DNA of 64,000 nucleotides from Saprospiraceae bacterium (lineage in GTDB: Bacteria > Bacteroidota > Bacteroidia > Chitinophagales > Saprospiraceae), in the NCBI GenBank assembly GCA_016712145.1, contig JADJRO010000001.1:2542501-2606500 (forward strand). Reading direction: 5' to 3'. The notes under the pieces are model-generated. The model ran no database searches. It was not told the origin of the DNA and saw only the letters and a list, made by a program, of their open reading frames with translations. The stretch's first letter is position 1. Each line of letters opens with the position of its first letter. The position numbers were made by a program, and so were the translations under genes. This document shows, piece after piece, positions 27,681 to 37,984 of this stretch.

Positions 27681-28535
27681 TTAATTTTTAACAAATTTCA
27701 TCACACGATAATCCCACAATTTATTTTGTAAGCTTATATATTGATAATAGGTTGACCATACATTTCTTCCCTGTGATTTTTTTCGAAGACCAAACATTCT
27801 TAAAAATCCGTGACAAATGAGTCCTGGAAAAAAACAATAATAGAGCCTACGGGCAGTTTTTTGGATTGCCTGACTGATATTGTTGTTTTCAACAAGTTTC
27901 AGGCCAATATTTTCAGCATCCTGAATAAAATTTTCAAAATTGGAAAAAGAGGGAACAGCCCAGGATTCAGCCCATTTGGCCATGAGGTTTTGTTCATGCG
28001 GGTTCATATCGGATTTTGACTCAAAAAAGTCAGCAACCACCAAATACCCGCCTGGTTTTAAAAGACGATGTGCTTCACGAAAAAAGGATTTTTTGTCAAA
28101 GGCATGGCAAATGCTTTCTATGCCATAGACCCCATCGAACGTGGCCGACCCAAAAGACGTGTTACAAAAATCTTGAACAGAGAAATCAACGGAACCAATC
28201 AAATTTTTAGATCCGGATTTAGTTTTAGCGGTATTAATTTGTTTTTCACTTAATGAGATTCCATGGACTGTGCATTTACAGAGGGAACTTGCATACATGG
28301 CCGTTCCGCCAATGCCGCAACCGGCATCGAGGTATGTATTTCCTGGTTTCAGATTCAGAATGCCCAAAACATAATCATTCATATTGCGAAGTGCTTCCCG
28401 GAGCAAGCGGGTATCTTCTTTCCAAAAGCCATAGTGCAAGGCAGATTGCTCTCCTAAATGCCAAAGCAGTTTGTAGTCACTTTCGCATTCATCGTAATAC
28501 TTGATAATATCCTGATTGGTAATCGTAAGCGGCAT
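27681..28535 (-). CDS. Class I SAM-dependent methyltransferase
   Basis: 284 residues. Motif I YLDAGCGIGG at 68-77, then GISLSEKQI and the acidic post-I strand, VQDFCNTSF, FDGVYGIESICHAFDKKSFF, and HRLLKPGGYLVVADFFES. This pattern is close to sterol C24- and gamma-tocopherol-type methyltransferases, which act on prenyl or steroid-like carbon. The C-terminal part (RLYYCFFPGLICHGFL) is hydrophobic, fitting a lipid substrate. It ends 7 bp before the ATG of the pseudokinase/cyclase gene, so they are probably co-transcribed; with the MpaB-like oxygenase two genes on, modification of an isoprenoid or lipid is possible. Confidence 0.9.
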   Translation of the reverse strand: MPLTITNQDIIKYYDECESDYKLLWHLGEQSALHYGFWKEDTRLLREALRNMNDYVLGILNLKPGNTYLDAGCGIGGTAMYASSLCKCTVHGISLSEKQINTAKTKSGSKNLIGSVDFSVQDFCNTSFGSATFDGVYGIESICHAFDKKSFFREAHRLLKPGGYLVVADFFESKSDMNPHEQNLMAKWAESWAVPSFSNFENFIQDAENIGLKLVENNNISQAIQKTARRLYYCFFPGLICHGFLRMFGLRKKSQGRNVWSTYYQYISLQNKLWDYRVMKFVKN

Positions 28536-28600
28536 AGGTTTTGTAAAAGTAATAAAATATTACAGGAAATGAGATCCGTTAGCAGCAGGATATTGATTAA

Positions 28601-29485
28601 TTATCTTTTTAACTTTTGTTTAATTACACCCCCTTTGACTTCCTTAATCGAGGAGATATATAAAAACGCATTCGGATCAATTTCCAGAATGGCCGTTTTG
28701 ATGCGGTGAATTTCGAGTCTTGTTAAAATGGTGACGATGATTTCACAGTCGTATTTGATATCAAAACTTCCTGGCAAGTAACCTCGTTCTCCTTTATAAA
28801 CTGAAATAGCTTTGTCAAAATCTTTTACAATGCAGGATTTAATTTCTGCGTCTTTTGCCGAAATTATAGTCATGGCTGTATATTCTTCAAAGCCATCCAC
28901 TACATAGTCCGATGTTTTCATTGCAGTGAAATACGTTAAAATGGAATACATGCCAACTTCAATTCCAAATGTAAATGCTGCAGCAAGTATAATAGCAGAA
29001 TTAATAAACATGACAATTTCGCTGGTTGAAAGTCCTAATTTTTTATTGGTGTAATCTGCAATAATCTCCATCCCATCAATGACCCCGCCTGCTTTTATAA
29101 CAAATCCAATTCCCAGGCCTATAAAAAAGCCACCAAACAGTGCAATGAGTACTTTGTCGTGTGTAATGGGTTGAATTTCTATAAAGTTTATACAAAATAC
29201 CATGAGTAAGATGGCCATGGAAGTTTGAATGGCAAAGGTTTTGCCAATTTTCTTGTAACCGATATAAACAAAAGGGATATTTAATAAAATCAGGAAAATA
29301 CTAATATCCAAATGAAACCATTCATGTAATAGTATGGATAATCCGGTAACGCCTCCATCCAAAAAACGGTTGGGAATCATAAATCCTTTGAATGCTATTG
29401 CAGCGAGGAATACACCCAATGCCATAAACAACAAGGAATGCAGGGAGAAAATGCGTTTCCAATCTATGTTTTCAGCATGAGCCAT
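28601..29485 (-). CDS. YitT family membrane protein (DUF161/DUF2179)
   Basis: 294 residues with six or so transmembrane segments over the first 200 residues (FLAAIAFKGFMIPNRFLDGG, ILLMVFCINFIEI, LFGGFFIGLGIGFVIKAGGV). The C-terminal 90 residues form the soluble DUF2179 domain (TAMTIISAKDAEIKSCIV, YKGERGYLPGSFDI). Family function is not known. Its stop lies 65 bp before the methyltransferase start, so it may head the same unit. On the minus strand TTTG (29549-29552 region) and TAAATTTA form a plausible promoter. Divergent from the FNT channel. Confidence 0.92.
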   Translation of the reverse strand: MAHAENIDWKRIFSLHSLLFMALGVFLAAIAFKGFMIPNRFLDGGVTGLSILLHEWFHLDISIFLILLNIPFVYIGYKKIGKTFAIQTSMAILLMVFCINFIEIQPITHDKVLIALFGGFFIGLGIGFVIKAGGVIDGMEIIADYTNKKLGLSTSEIVMFINSAIILAAAFTFGIEVGMYSILTYFTAMKTSDYVVDGFEEYTAMTIISAKDAEIKSCIVKDFDKAISVYKGERGYLPGSFDIKYDCEIIVTILTRLEIHRIKTAILEIDPNAFLYISSIKEVKGGVIKQKLKR

Positions 29486-29496
29486 AATCTGAATCG

Positions 29497-29529
29497 TTTT
29501 AAATTAATATTCGTGTAAATTTAGCTTTG
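29497..29529 (+). promoter_or_regulatory. Candidate promoter for the FNT channel
   Basis: TAGCTTTG (29522-29529) matches TAnnTTTG exactly; TTTT at 29497-29500 is the nearest -33-like element, 21 bp upstream. The ATG is at 29595. Confidence 0.35.
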
Positions 29530-29594
29530 ATTTTCTTTATCATCCAAATGAATGCACGTTTGATGTGTACAAAATGAGGAATAAATAAGTAGCT

Positions 29595-30434
29595 ATGAAA
29601 GAAATTTATGGTTTTGATGCATTTTCACCAAAGGAAATTGCCGAGCGTGTTGAAAATTTAGGAGTTGTTAAAGCAAGACTTCCTTTAGTTTCGATGATGA
29701 TGTTAGGCATTCTGGCAGGTGCCTTTATTGGTTTGGGAGCCATGTTTTATATACTCATATTATCAGATCCTGCTATAAGTTTTGGAATTGCTCGACTCCT
29801 TTCCGGCCTTGTTTTTTCATTGGGTTTGATTCTGGTGATTGTTGCCGGTGCTGAGTTGTTTACTGGAAACAATTTGCTGGTTATGGCATGGGCAGATGGG
29901 AAACTAAGCATGAAAGAGTTGCTGCGTAATTGGGCAATCGTCTGTTTATCAAATTTTGTCGGGGCCTGCGGATTGGCTTGTTTGGTTTATTTGTCTAAGC
30001 ACCCACAGATGAATGAAGGGGCGATTGGTCAATTATACGTAAAAATTGCAATAACAAAATGCAGCATTTCATTTCAACAGGCATTTTTTAGTGGGATGCT
30101 TTGCAATGTACTGGTTTGTTTGGCTGTTTGGATGGCCATGGCCGGAAGAAGTATCATCGATAAAATTTTTGTAATTGTTTTTCCGGTTACAACATTTGTT
30201 GCGTGTGGATATGAACACAGCATTGCCAATATGTATTTGATTCCTATGGGCATGTTAATTAAAGAATCCTATCATGATTTATCAAATACAGATGTAATAT
30301 CCTGGTATGGTTTTGCAAAAAATTTAATTCCGGTAATTTTAGGAAATCTTACTGGTGGAAGTGTGATTGTTGCATTGATTTACTACTTAATCTATAGAAG
30401 AAATGCCACGAATGCACAAATGAAAGACGAATAA
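29595..30434 (+). CDS. Formate/nitrite transporter (FNT) family channel
   Basis: 279 residues, six transmembrane segments. FNT features: GILAGAFIGLGAMFYILI, VIVAGAELFTGNNLLVMAW (the first re-entrant loop with GAELFTGN), and a later FVACGYEHSIANMYLIPMG with the conserved central His. The family moves formate, nitrite or hydrosulfide; the subtype is not clear. No formate or nitrite enzyme is encoded nearby. The last ten codons (NATNAQMKDE) are part of an inverted repeat that continues beyond the stop. Confidence 0.92.
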   Translation: MKEIYGFDAFSPKEIAERVENLGVVKARLPLVSMMMLGILAGAFIGLGAMFYILILSDPAISFGIARLLSGLVFSLGLILVIVAGAELFTGNNLLVMAWADGKLSMKELLRNWAIVCLSNFVGACGLACLVYLSKHPQMNEGAIGQLYVKIAITKCSISFQQAFFSGMLCNVLVCLAVWMAMAGRSIIDKIFVIVFPVTTFVACGYEHSIANMYLIPMGMLIKESYHDLSNTDVISWYGFAKNLIPVILGNLTGGSVIVALIYYLIYRRNATNAQMKDE

Positions 30435-30480
30435 ATTTTATTACCCATTACCATTCGTCCTTAATTCGTGCATTCGTGGC
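30405..30480. repeat. Imperfect inverted repeat spanning the FNT stop codon
   Basis: Left arm 30405-30432 (inside the gene's 3' end) and right arm 30453-30480 pair at about 22 of 28 positions, centred on the stop. Both carry the phrase GCCACGAATGCAC in opposite orientation. It could form a long hairpin ending the FNT transcript. Confidence 0.65.
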
Positions 30481-30512
30481 AACTCTTTGTATTCATTCGA
30501 GGCGATAAAAAT

Positions 30513-30722
30513 TTACTTATTCTTCTGGTAACAAGTTTTTAAAACCAGTACGCTGCCTTCTACTTTGCCTTCTATGACATCCGGATCATCTGTCAGACGG
30601 ATGTTTTTTACAACTGTACCTCGTTTTAGATCTTTTGAAAATCCTTTTACTTTTAAATTTTGAATTAGTAAAATAGCATCGCCGTTTTGAAGAATATTTC
30701 CGTTGCTATCTTTTGTTTCCAT
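30513..30722 (-). CDS. PhnA-domain protein (YjdM-like, short form)
   Basis: 69 residues from the ATG at 30722; a GTG one codon earlier is less likely. The whole protein is a PhnA/YjdM C-terminal domain: DSNGNILQNGDAILLIQNLK, VKGFSKDLKRGTVVKNIRL, DDPDVIEGKVEGSVLVLKT. The N-terminal zinc ribbon of full-length YjdM is absent, as in many Bacteroidota. Despite the name, the family is not shown to degrade phosphonate. Stand-alone gene. Confidence 0.9.
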   Translation of the reverse strand: METKDSNGNILQNGDAILLIQNLKVKGFSKDLKRGTVVKNIRLTDDPDVIEGKVEGSVLVLKTCYQKNK

Positions 30723-30816
30723 CACTATTAATTTTAAAATTATTATTGAAACGGCGAAGGTATTAAAACAAAATTTAATACCTTATAATAACTATTTAAT
30801 AGTTGATTGAACCAGT

Positions 30817-33540
30817 TTAATTTTCAGAAGATTTATTTTTTAAATTTTTAGTTGAATCTTCCACTTCTTTAGCAGCTTTTGTTAATTCATTAATTCTTTT
30901 CTGACGATCGGATGGAATTTCAATGACTGAACCGGAAGATTTTCCATTAAACGTGAAGCCCTTATTGTCTGTATCTAAATGAATGATACCGTCTTGTATT
31001 AAATCACCTGAAAGCAATAGTTTTGCCAACTCATTGATAACTTCTTTTTGGATAACCCGTTTCAGTGGTCTGGCACCGAATTGTGGCTCATATCCTAAAT
31101 CAGCCAATAAACTTAGTGCTTTATCGCTTGCTTCAAATGTGATACCCTGGTTTAATAGATTTTTGGTTAAACTTTTTAATTGAATTCCTGCGATCGTTTT
31201 TATTTCTACTTTATTGAGTGGTAAAAACATAATTTTATCATCAATTCTATTTAGAAATTCTGGTCTTAGATTTTCTTTCAATTTTTCAAACACTTCCAAT
31301 TTAGTTGTCTCAAGAATTTCCGAACGGTGTTTATCGCCTAAGGATTCGAGGTCTTCAAAATTTTCCAAAATCAAATCAGAACCCATGTTACTGGTCATGA
31401 TGATGATGGTATTTTTAAAGTTTGCAACCCGCCCTTTGTTGTCTGTCAGTCGACCGTCATCCAATACTTGTAATAAGATATTAAAGGTATCCGGATGTGC
31501 TTTTTCAATTTCATCAAGCAAAATAATGGAATAGGGTTTAACGCGAACCGCTTCAGTCAATTGACCGCCTTCATCATACCCAACATATCCCGGTGGCGCG
31601 CCGACCAAGCGGGAAACGGCATGTGCTTCCATAAATTCACTCATATCGATGCGAGTCATTGCTTTTTCATCATCAAACATTACTTCAGCCAATGCTTTGG
31701 CCAATTCGGTTTTTCCAACCCCGGTTGGTCCTAAAAAGATAAATGAACCGATCGGACGGTTTGGATCTTGTAATCCAGCACGGGAGCGACGTACTGCATC
31801 TGCAACTGCAGTAACTGCTTCTTTTTGTCCAATCACCCGTTTTGCCAACTCATCTTCCAAATGAAGCAATTTTTCTTTCTCACTCTGCATCATTTTTGTA
31901 AGCGGTATTCCAGTCCATTTGCTTACGACCACCGCGATATCATTCGCAGTTACGGTATCTGAAGTAAAGCGGCTCCCTTCGGGTAATGCATTTAATTTAT
32001 CATCGGCTTCTTTTAATTGTTTTTCCTGTTCCTTTAGATCTCCATATTTTAATTTTGCAACTAAGCCAAAATCACTTTCACGTTCAGCTTTATCAGCCTG
32101 AACATTTAACTCATCCATTTTCTTTTTTATGGATTGAATATGATCTACAATTTCTTTTTCAGTTTTCCAGGCAGCTTTTAAAGATTCAAGATGTTCTTTT
32201 GCATTCGCCAATTGAGCTTCGATCAATTTTACTTTTTTATCATCTTTTTCGCGTTTAACAGCTTCGCGTTCGATTTCAAGTTGACGCACTTTGCGTTCTT
32301 TTTCATCGATTTCATCCGGTACACTGTCTAATTCCAAACGCAAACGGGCAGCGGCTTCATCGATCAGGTCAATGGCTTTATCTGGTAATTGGCGATCAGA
32401 AATGTAACGATGGGATAATTCAGCTGCAGCAATTAAAGCTTCATCCTTAATTGCAATTTTATGAAATACCTCGTATTTATCCTGAACGCCCCGAAGTATT
32501 GAAATGGTATCTTCAACGGAGGGTTCATCTATGAGTACCGTTTGAAAACGTCTGACAAGTGCTTTGTCATTTTCAAAATATTTTTGGTATTCGTCCAGGG
32601 TTGTTGCACCAATAGTATGTAAATCACCCCGGGCAAGAGCTGGCTTTAAAATATTGGCCGCATCCATAGCACCTTGACCGCCACCTGCACCAATGAGTGT
32701 ATGAATTTCATCAATAAACAAGATGATATTGCCATTGGATTCGTTGACTTCTTTTATAACGGCCTTGAGCCGTTCTTCAAATTCACCTTTGTATTTAGCA
32801 CCTGCGATCAATGCAGATAAATCCAAAGAGAATATTTTTTTAGTTCGCAAATTTTCCGGTACATCGTTTTTAACTATACGCCAGGCGATGCCTTCTACGA
32901 TGGCTGTTTTTCCAACACCAGATTCTCCTATTAGAATGGGATTGTTTTTCTTCCGCCTTGATAGAATGTGCAGGATTCTACGAATCTCTTCATCCCGTCC
33001 GACGATTGGATCGAGTTTTCCGCTTTCTGCTGCTGCATTAAAATTGAAAGCATATTTATTTAAGGCGTTGAATGATTCATCGCCGCCACTGTCTTTGATA
33101 TTTTTTCCTTTTCGCAATTCAAGGACTGCAGCTTTGAGTGCATCGTAATTTATTTGATTGTTTTTTAGAATTTTGGATGCCGCATCGTTGGATTTTAAAA
33201 TCGCCAATAACATGGAGTCCAATGAAATGTATTCATCTCCAAATTCCTTGCTGATGTTTTTTGCATTTAATAAAATCGCATTGGCTTCACTGGATAAATA
33301 TTGTTTTTCTGCATTTTGAACTCTTGGAATTTTTCGAATTTCAGTATCCAGTTCAAATTTGATTTTTTGAAGGTTGGCTCCCAATTTGCCAATCATAAAT
33401 TCAACCAGTTTTTCATCTGTTTCGATGATGGCTTTTGCCAGATGCGAACTATCAACTACCTGTTGATCTAAACCTGCAGCGATTTGCTGTGCTTTAAGAA
33501 TGGCATCTTGGGCTTTTATTGTAAAATTTTCGTATGTCAT
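30817..33540 (-). CDS. clpB: ATP-dependent chaperone ClpB
   Basis: 907 residues. Clp N-domain (1-145), first AAA module with Walker A GESGVGKT (205-212) and Walker B FIDEIHTL, the ClpB-specific coiled-coil middle domain (about 405-530), second AAA module with GPTGVGKT (604-611) and a D2-small domain containing [13 protein letters not shown]. The middle domain separates it from ClpC/ClpA, and no ClpP-binding loop is obvious. A hexameric disaggregase that works with DnaK after heat stress. The C-terminus has an additional 40-residue charged tail compared with the usual 860-residue protein. Confidence 0.97.
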   Translation of the reverse strand: MTYENFTIKAQDAILKAQQIAAGLDQQVVDSSHLAKAIIETDEKLVEFMIGKLGANLQKIKFELDTEIRKIPRVQNAEKQYLSSEANAILLNAKNISKEFGDEYISLDSMLLAILKSNDAASKILKNNQINYDALKAAVLELRKGKNIKDSGGDESFNALNKYAFNFNAAAESGKLDPIVGRDEEIRRILHILSRRKKNNPILIGESGVGKTAIVEGIAWRIVKNDVPENLRTKKIFSLDLSALIAGAKYKGEFEERLKAVIKEVNESNGNIILFIDEIHTLIGAGGGQGAMDAANILKPALARGDLHTIGATTLDEYQKYFENDKALVRRFQTVLIDEPSVEDTISILRGVQDKYEVFHKIAIKDEALIAAAELSHRYISDRQLPDKAIDLIDEAAARLRLELDSVPDEIDEKERKVRQLEIEREAVKREKDDKKVKLIEAQLANAKEHLESLKAAWKTEKEIVDHIQSIKKKMDELNVQADKAERESDFGLVAKLKYGDLKEQEKQLKEADDKLNALPEGSRFTSDTVTANDIAVVVSKWTGIPLTKMMQSEKEKLLHLEDELAKRVIGQKEAVTAVADAVRRSRAGLQDPNRPIGSFIFLGPTGVGKTELAKALAEVMFDDEKAMTRIDMSEFMEAHAVSRLVGAPPGYVGYDEGGQLTEAVRVKPYSIILLDEIEKAHPDTFNILLQVLDDGRLTDNKGRVANFKNTIIIMTSNMGSDLILENFEDLESLGDKHRSEILETTKLEVFEKLKENLRPEFLNRIDDKIMFLPLNKVEIKTIAGIQLKSLTKNLLNQGITFEASDKALSLLADLGYEPQFGARPLKRVIQKEVINELAKLLLSGDLIQDGIIHLDTDNKGFTFNGKSSGSVIEIPSDRQKRINELTKAAKEVEDSTKNLKNKSSEN

Positions 33541-33690
33541 AATTTATTTAATTAATAGGTATACATCAAATCCTTTTCCAAAGCTGAATAAATGCCAATT
33601 TAGCAGAATTTCGGTCGAAATGACTTATAATTTGATTTAATTTCTGACAAAAAGTCTAAAATAGTAAAAACTTAGCTGCGTAGTGTTTTT

Positions 33691-33819
33691 ATGGAAATAG
33701 AAAGTGAATTTTTATATCAGGAATTCGGTGGAACAGAATCTAATGAAGAACCTTATATTGCAAGGAACCAGCTTTTAATTCAGCCACTTTTTAATCTGAA
33801 GTTTAAGACATCCTGTTGA
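33691..33819 (+). CDS. Doubtful short ORF in a 400-bp gap
   Basis: A 42-codon frame starting MEIESEFLYQEFGGTESNEE, ending KFKTSC. No family recognised and no clear ribosome site. The gap 33541-33942 otherwise holds only AT-rich sequence, with a TATATTTG box (33906-33913) that could serve the zinc-ribbon gene. Confidence 0.2.
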   Translation: MEIESEFLYQEFGGTESNEEPYIARNQLLIQPLFNLKFKTSC

Positions 33820-33942
33820 AATATTTAATTTGGATAGTCCTATGTAATTCTTTTTTGAACAAGGAGAAACAATAGTGAATCGGTGCACGGCAATTCAAAA
33901 CGTATTATATTTGGTATATTAAATTGAGTAAACTTTATTAAA

Positions 33943-34212
33943 ATGGATCAAACGTATAAAAACTGTCAGAGTTGTGGAATGCCATTAAAAAAATCACCCA
34001 ATGGAGGTGGAAGCAATGCAGATAAAAGTATCAGCACAAAATACTGTGCGTATTGTTATGAAAATGGGAAATTTAAACAAGCGGATTGGACTGCAACTCA
34101 AATGCAGGAATTTGCAACCGGTAAATTAAAAGAAATGGGTTTTCCCGGATTTATAGCGAGATTATTTACGAAAGGTATTCCAAATTTGGAGCGGTGGAAG
34201 AATAAAGTATGA
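33943..34212 (+). CDS. Putative zinc-ribbon protein
   Basis: 89 residues. Starts NCQSCGMPLKKSP, then YCAYCYENGKFKQ: two CxxC pairs about 28 residues apart form a treble-clef/zinc-ribbon like the Pfam zf-ribbon_2 group. The rest is a helical tail (TATQMQEFATGKLKEMGF). Function unknown; the family is common in bacteria as a small stand-alone protein. The sequence from 34213 to 34500 has no gene; a decayed inverted repeat is noted there. Confidence 0.82.
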   Translation: MDQTYKNCQSCGMPLKKSPNGGGSNADKSISTKYCAYCYENGKFKQADWTATQMQEFATGKLKEMGFPGFIARLFTKGIPNLERWKNKV

Positions 34213-34500
34213 TTAAAAAGTCCATTTGAAATATTAGACGAAAAGCACGAATGCTTTATAATATAAAAACCAAGGTGCAATTATATCAGGTAGCTAATTC
34301 TAGATAAATTAAATGATTCCAGTGTGAAGTTAAATTGGTCAAACCTTATAAGCCAAATTTTGACCTCCAATTTGCGCACTCCAGTCAGATCATTCGTAGT
34401 TATTAAAAATTAATTGGTTTTGCATCTATGTAAAGATACCTCAAAGAGAACATTTGCTGCTTTATGGCGAGAGTTCGTGCTCAATTAAATGTTACTTTTA

Positions 34501-37500
34501 TTAGATTGCAATTACATGAATTTGATATCCTATTTTCTCATCCTCCAACCAATCAAAATGTTCAATAAATTGTTCATTAGAGATTTCAATAGCGTTTGCA
34601 AGCACTTCACTGCTTATTAATTCTTTAAATAAGTTCAAAGAGTTTATAATGTCTTTATGTTCTTGAAGTTTGATTTCAATTTTATCAGTGACATTAAAAT
34701 TTTTATCTTTTCGTAAATTCTGTATCCGATTGATCAACTCCCTTGCATTGCCTTCAGAAATTAATTCGTCACTTAAATTGATATCTAGTGCTACGGTCAA
34801 TTCACCATCATGACTTACCAGCCATCCTGGAATGTCTTCAGATAATATTTCTACATCTTCTTTTGAAATTAAATACGGCTGATTGTCAATATCGAGTTTG
34901 ACATTTAAATCTTTTTCCAGTTGTGAAATCTCTTCTTCATTAAAATTTTGAATAAGCTCTGCCGCTTCTTTCATGTGCTTACCAAGTTTTTTACCCAGTG
35001 TTCTGAAGTTGGGCTTTGTTTTTTTCTTTACTAAACCGGCATCACCTGAAATGTAATTGACTTCTTTAACGTTTACTTCTGATTTAATAATTTCTTCTAC
35101 CAATTGAAGATCTGATTTCATCGAATCTTCTAATACCGGTACTAAAATTTGTTTTAAAGGTTGACGCACTCTGATTTTTTGAGCCTTCCGTAAAGAAAGA
35201 ACCTGTGAGCAAATGCGTTGAGCGATGTCCATGCGTCGCTCAAGATCTGGTTGTTTTAATGATAAGTCCGCATTCGGTAGGTCTGTCAGATGAACAGATT
35301 CTTTAGCTTTAACGGATCCAATAAATCCGGCAATCAAATTTTTATAAAGCCAATCAGAGAAAAACGGCGCCAGGGATGAAATTAAAATGGATGTATTAAA
35401 AAGACATTCGTACAAGGTTTCAAATGCAGCTTGTTTGTCACCCGAGGATTCAGATTTCCAATAACGGCGACGGGATAATCGCACAAACCAATTGGAGAGG
35501 TCGTTGGAGACAAAACTTTCTATAACGCGTGCTGCTTGTGTTGGTTCGAAATCATCCATATACTCCCGATACAAAATGATTACGGATTGTAATCGCGAAA
35601 TAATCCATTGATCCATTTCTGAGCGAATTGACAGGGGCAATGCTTTTGATGCATCGTATTGAAACTGATCGATGTTGGCATAAATAGCAAAAAAGGAATA
35701 GGTATTATAAAGCGTTCCAAAAAATTTATTGCGAACTTCCGTAATACCATCCAAATCAAATTTTAAATTTTCCCAAGGATCTGCATTGCTGATTAAATAC
35801 CATCGCGTTGCATCTGCGCCGTATTGATTTAAAGTTAAAAAGGGATCTACTACATTTCCTTTTCGCTTGGACATTTTTTCACCATTCTTGTCCAATACCA
35901 GTCCATTGGAAACAACGGCTTTATAAGCTACACTATCAAATACCATGGTTGATATGGCATGCAAGGTGTAAAACCAACCACGCGTTTGGTCAACGCCTTC
36001 GGCAATAAAATCAGCAGGAAACAAACCGTCTAAAGATTTATTTGAAAACGGATAATGGATTTGAGCATAGGGCATAGAACCCGAATCAAACCATACATCA
36101 ATTAAATCCAATTCACGCGTTAGTTTTTCTTTTCCATCCGGACTCGATAAAATGAGTTCATCGATATAAGGTCGATGGATGTCTTTTGGTAACATTTGAT
36201 TTAGTCCAAATGCTTTATTTGCCAGTTCAATTTCAGCTTGTAATTCTTGTAAGGATCCGATGCATTTTTCAATTGTATTTTCCGCATTTCTCCAAATGGG
36301 TAATGGGATTCCCCAATACCTTGAACGGGAAAGATTCCAATCCTGAAGATTTTCCAACCAATTTCCAAAACGTCCGGTTCCCGTTGCTGCGGGCTTCCAC
36401 TTTATGGTGTTGTTTAATGCAATCAAGCGATCCTTAACAGCAGTGACCCGAATAAACCAACTGTCTAATGGATAATACAAGATTGGTTTGTCTGTACGCC
36501 AACAATGTGGATAATTGTGTTGATATTTTTGTGAATTGAATAACTTGCCTTCCTTTTTTAATTTGATAACGAGTCGTTCGTCAACCGATAAATATTTTTC
36601 AAGTCCAAGTCGGATTTTTTCTTTGGCTTTTTCTTCCGGACTGAGATAATCTTCTTTTACATATTCACCGGCAAAATCATACACTTCTTTTGTAAAACGA
36701 CCTTGCTTATCTACCAAAGTTAAGGTACCCATGCTGTATTTTTTTGCAACCCGCATATCATCCGCACCAAAAGAGGGAGCAATGTGAACGATACCAGTTC
36801 CATCTTCAGTAGAAACAAAATCTCCTAATAGAATTTTGTAAGCATCTCCTTCTTCTGGTATAGCATAATCAAATAATGCTTCATACCGAATGCCTTCTAA
36901 TTGTTTTCCCTTAATTTCAGAAATGAGAATTTTAAAATGAATTTTTTTATCCTCATTCGCTGGAAGTAGTTGATCAAATACTTCATGTTCTGGTTTAAAC
37001 CATTTATAGACTAGATCCTTTGCAAGTAAAATTCTATTTAATTCGTGTGTATATGGATTATGACATTCGACAATAGTGTAAGTAATTGTTTCTCCTACTG
37101 CCAATGCAGTATTACTGGGTAAGGTCCATGGCGTAGTGGTCCAGGCTGCAACTAAAATACCTGGAACATTTAGAACTGCTTGTTGAGCCGCATTATAGGA
37201 TTCAGGTTTTAATTTAAACAAAGCAACCGCAGAAACATCTTTGACTTCACGATACGCACCGGGTTGATTTAATTCATGCGAACTGAGTCCGGTACCAGCT
37301 GCTGGTGAAAAAGGTTGAATGGTATAGCCTTTGTATAAAAACCCCTTCTTATAGATTTCTTTTAAAAGATACCAAACAGATTCAATGTATTCGTTTTCAA
37401 AAGTGATGTAGGGATGATCCAGATCAACCCAATATCCCATTTTCCGAGTGACATCATCCCATTCATTTTTAAAACGCATGACGGTTTCCCGGCATTTATG

Positions 37501-37851
37501 GTTGTAATCATCAATGGAGATTTTTACTCCGATATCTTCTTTAGTAATTCCAAGTTCTTTTTCTACACTGAGTTCGATAGGTAAACCGTGGGTATCCCAG
37601 CCACCTTTTCGATGCACTTTTTTACCTTTTAGGGTCTGATATCTACAAAAAAGGTCTTTTACAGCACGCGACATCACGTGATGAATACCAGGTTTGCCAT
37701 TGGCTGAGGGTGGTCCTTCGTAGAACACAAAGGAATCCTGACCTTCCCTGTTTTCAATACTTTTCTTAAAAATGTCGTTTTCCTGCCAATACGCCAGGAT
37801 TTCTCGGTCAATTTCCGGCAAATTCAAACCTTTTACTTCCTTATAGATCAT
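34501..37851 (-). CDS. ileS: Isoleucyl-tRNA synthetase, DUF5915-type
   Basis: 1116 residues from the ATG at 37851; a TTG start 9 bp upstream is less likely because it is too near the predicted transcript start. Class I signatures: HHVM (57-60) in place of HIGH, and KMSKR at 659-663. The editing domain CP1 lies between. The long C-terminal part, without the zinc-finger tail of classical bacterial IleRS, ends in a DUF5915-like region, which marks the eukaryote-like type found across Bacteroidota and often less sensitive to mupirocin. Charges tRNA-Ile in the cytoplasm. A TATCTTTG box (37869-37876) precedes it, giving a leader of only about 10 nt. Confidence 0.97.
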   Translation of the reverse strand: MIYKEVKGLNLPEIDREILAYWQENDIFKKSIENREGQDSFVFYEGPPSANGKPGIHHVMSRAVKDLFCRYQTLKGKKVHRKGGWDTHGLPIELSVEKELGITKEDIGVKISIDDYNHKCRETVMRFKNEWDDVTRKMGYWVDLDHPYITFENEYIESVWYLLKEIYKKGFLYKGYTIQPFSPAAGTGLSSHELNQPGAYREVKDVSAVALFKLKPESYNAAQQAVLNVPGILVAAWTTTPWTLPSNTALAVGETITYTIVECHNPYTHELNRILLAKDLVYKWFKPEHEVFDQLLPANEDKKIHFKILISEIKGKQLEGIRYEALFDYAIPEEGDAYKILLGDFVSTEDGTGIVHIAPSFGADDMRVAKKYSMGTLTLVDKQGRFTKEVYDFAGEYVKEDYLSPEEKAKEKIRLGLEKYLSVDERLVIKLKKEGKLFNSQKYQHNYPHCWRTDKPILYYPLDSWFIRVTAVKDRLIALNNTIKWKPAATGTGRFGNWLENLQDWNLSRSRYWGIPLPIWRNAENTIEKCIGSLQELQAEIELANKAFGLNQMLPKDIHRPYIDELILSSPDGKEKLTRELDLIDVWFDSGSMPYAQIHYPFSNKSLDGLFPADFIAEGVDQTRGWFYTLHAISTMVFDSVAYKAVVSNGLVLDKNGEKMSKRKGNVVDPFLTLNQYGADATRWYLISNADPWENLKFDLDGITEVRNKFFGTLYNTYSFFAIYANIDQFQYDASKALPLSIRSEMDQWIISRLQSVIILYREYMDDFEPTQAARVIESFVSNDLSNWFVRLSRRRYWKSESSGDKQAAFETLYECLFNTSILISSLAPFFSDWLYKNLIAGFIGSVKAKESVHLTDLPNADLSLKQPDLERRMDIAQRICSQVLSLRKAQKIRVRQPLKQILVPVLEDSMKSDLQLVEEIIKSEVNVKEVNYISGDAGLVKKKTKPNFRTLGKKLGKHMKEAAELIQNFNEEEISQLEKDLNVKLDIDNQPYLISKEDVEILSEDIPGWLVSHDGELTVALDINLSDELISEGNARELINRIQNLRKDKNFNVTDKIEIKLQEHKDIINSLNLFKELISSEVLANAIEISNEQFIEHFDWLEDEKIGYQIHVIAI

Positions 37852-37868
37852 TATGGACAATTAGTCCG

Positions 37869-37876
37869 CAAAGATA
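37869..37876 (-). promoter_or_regulatory. Candidate -7 box for ileS
   Basis: TATCTTTG on the minus strand, an exact TAnnTTTG match, 18 bp before the ATG. No TTTG is visible at the -33 distance. Confidence 0.45.
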
Positions 37877-37984
37877 AAAATTAGAAGAAGGGATTTGAGA
37901 ATTTGAAGTTTAAAGCTGGATCATTATACAGAATGTGCATCTTAAATTAAAGAAAAACGATCCCATTATTGAAGGGAACCAGCG

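Noticed and set aside
27674..27694. Upstream TTG start of the pseudokinase gene, overlapping the methyltransferase
   Set aside because: The ATG at 27673 gives no overlap and a normal N-terminus.
33691..33819. Confident gene call for the 42-codon frame
   Set aside because: No family, no clear ribosome site; kept only as a low-confidence entry.
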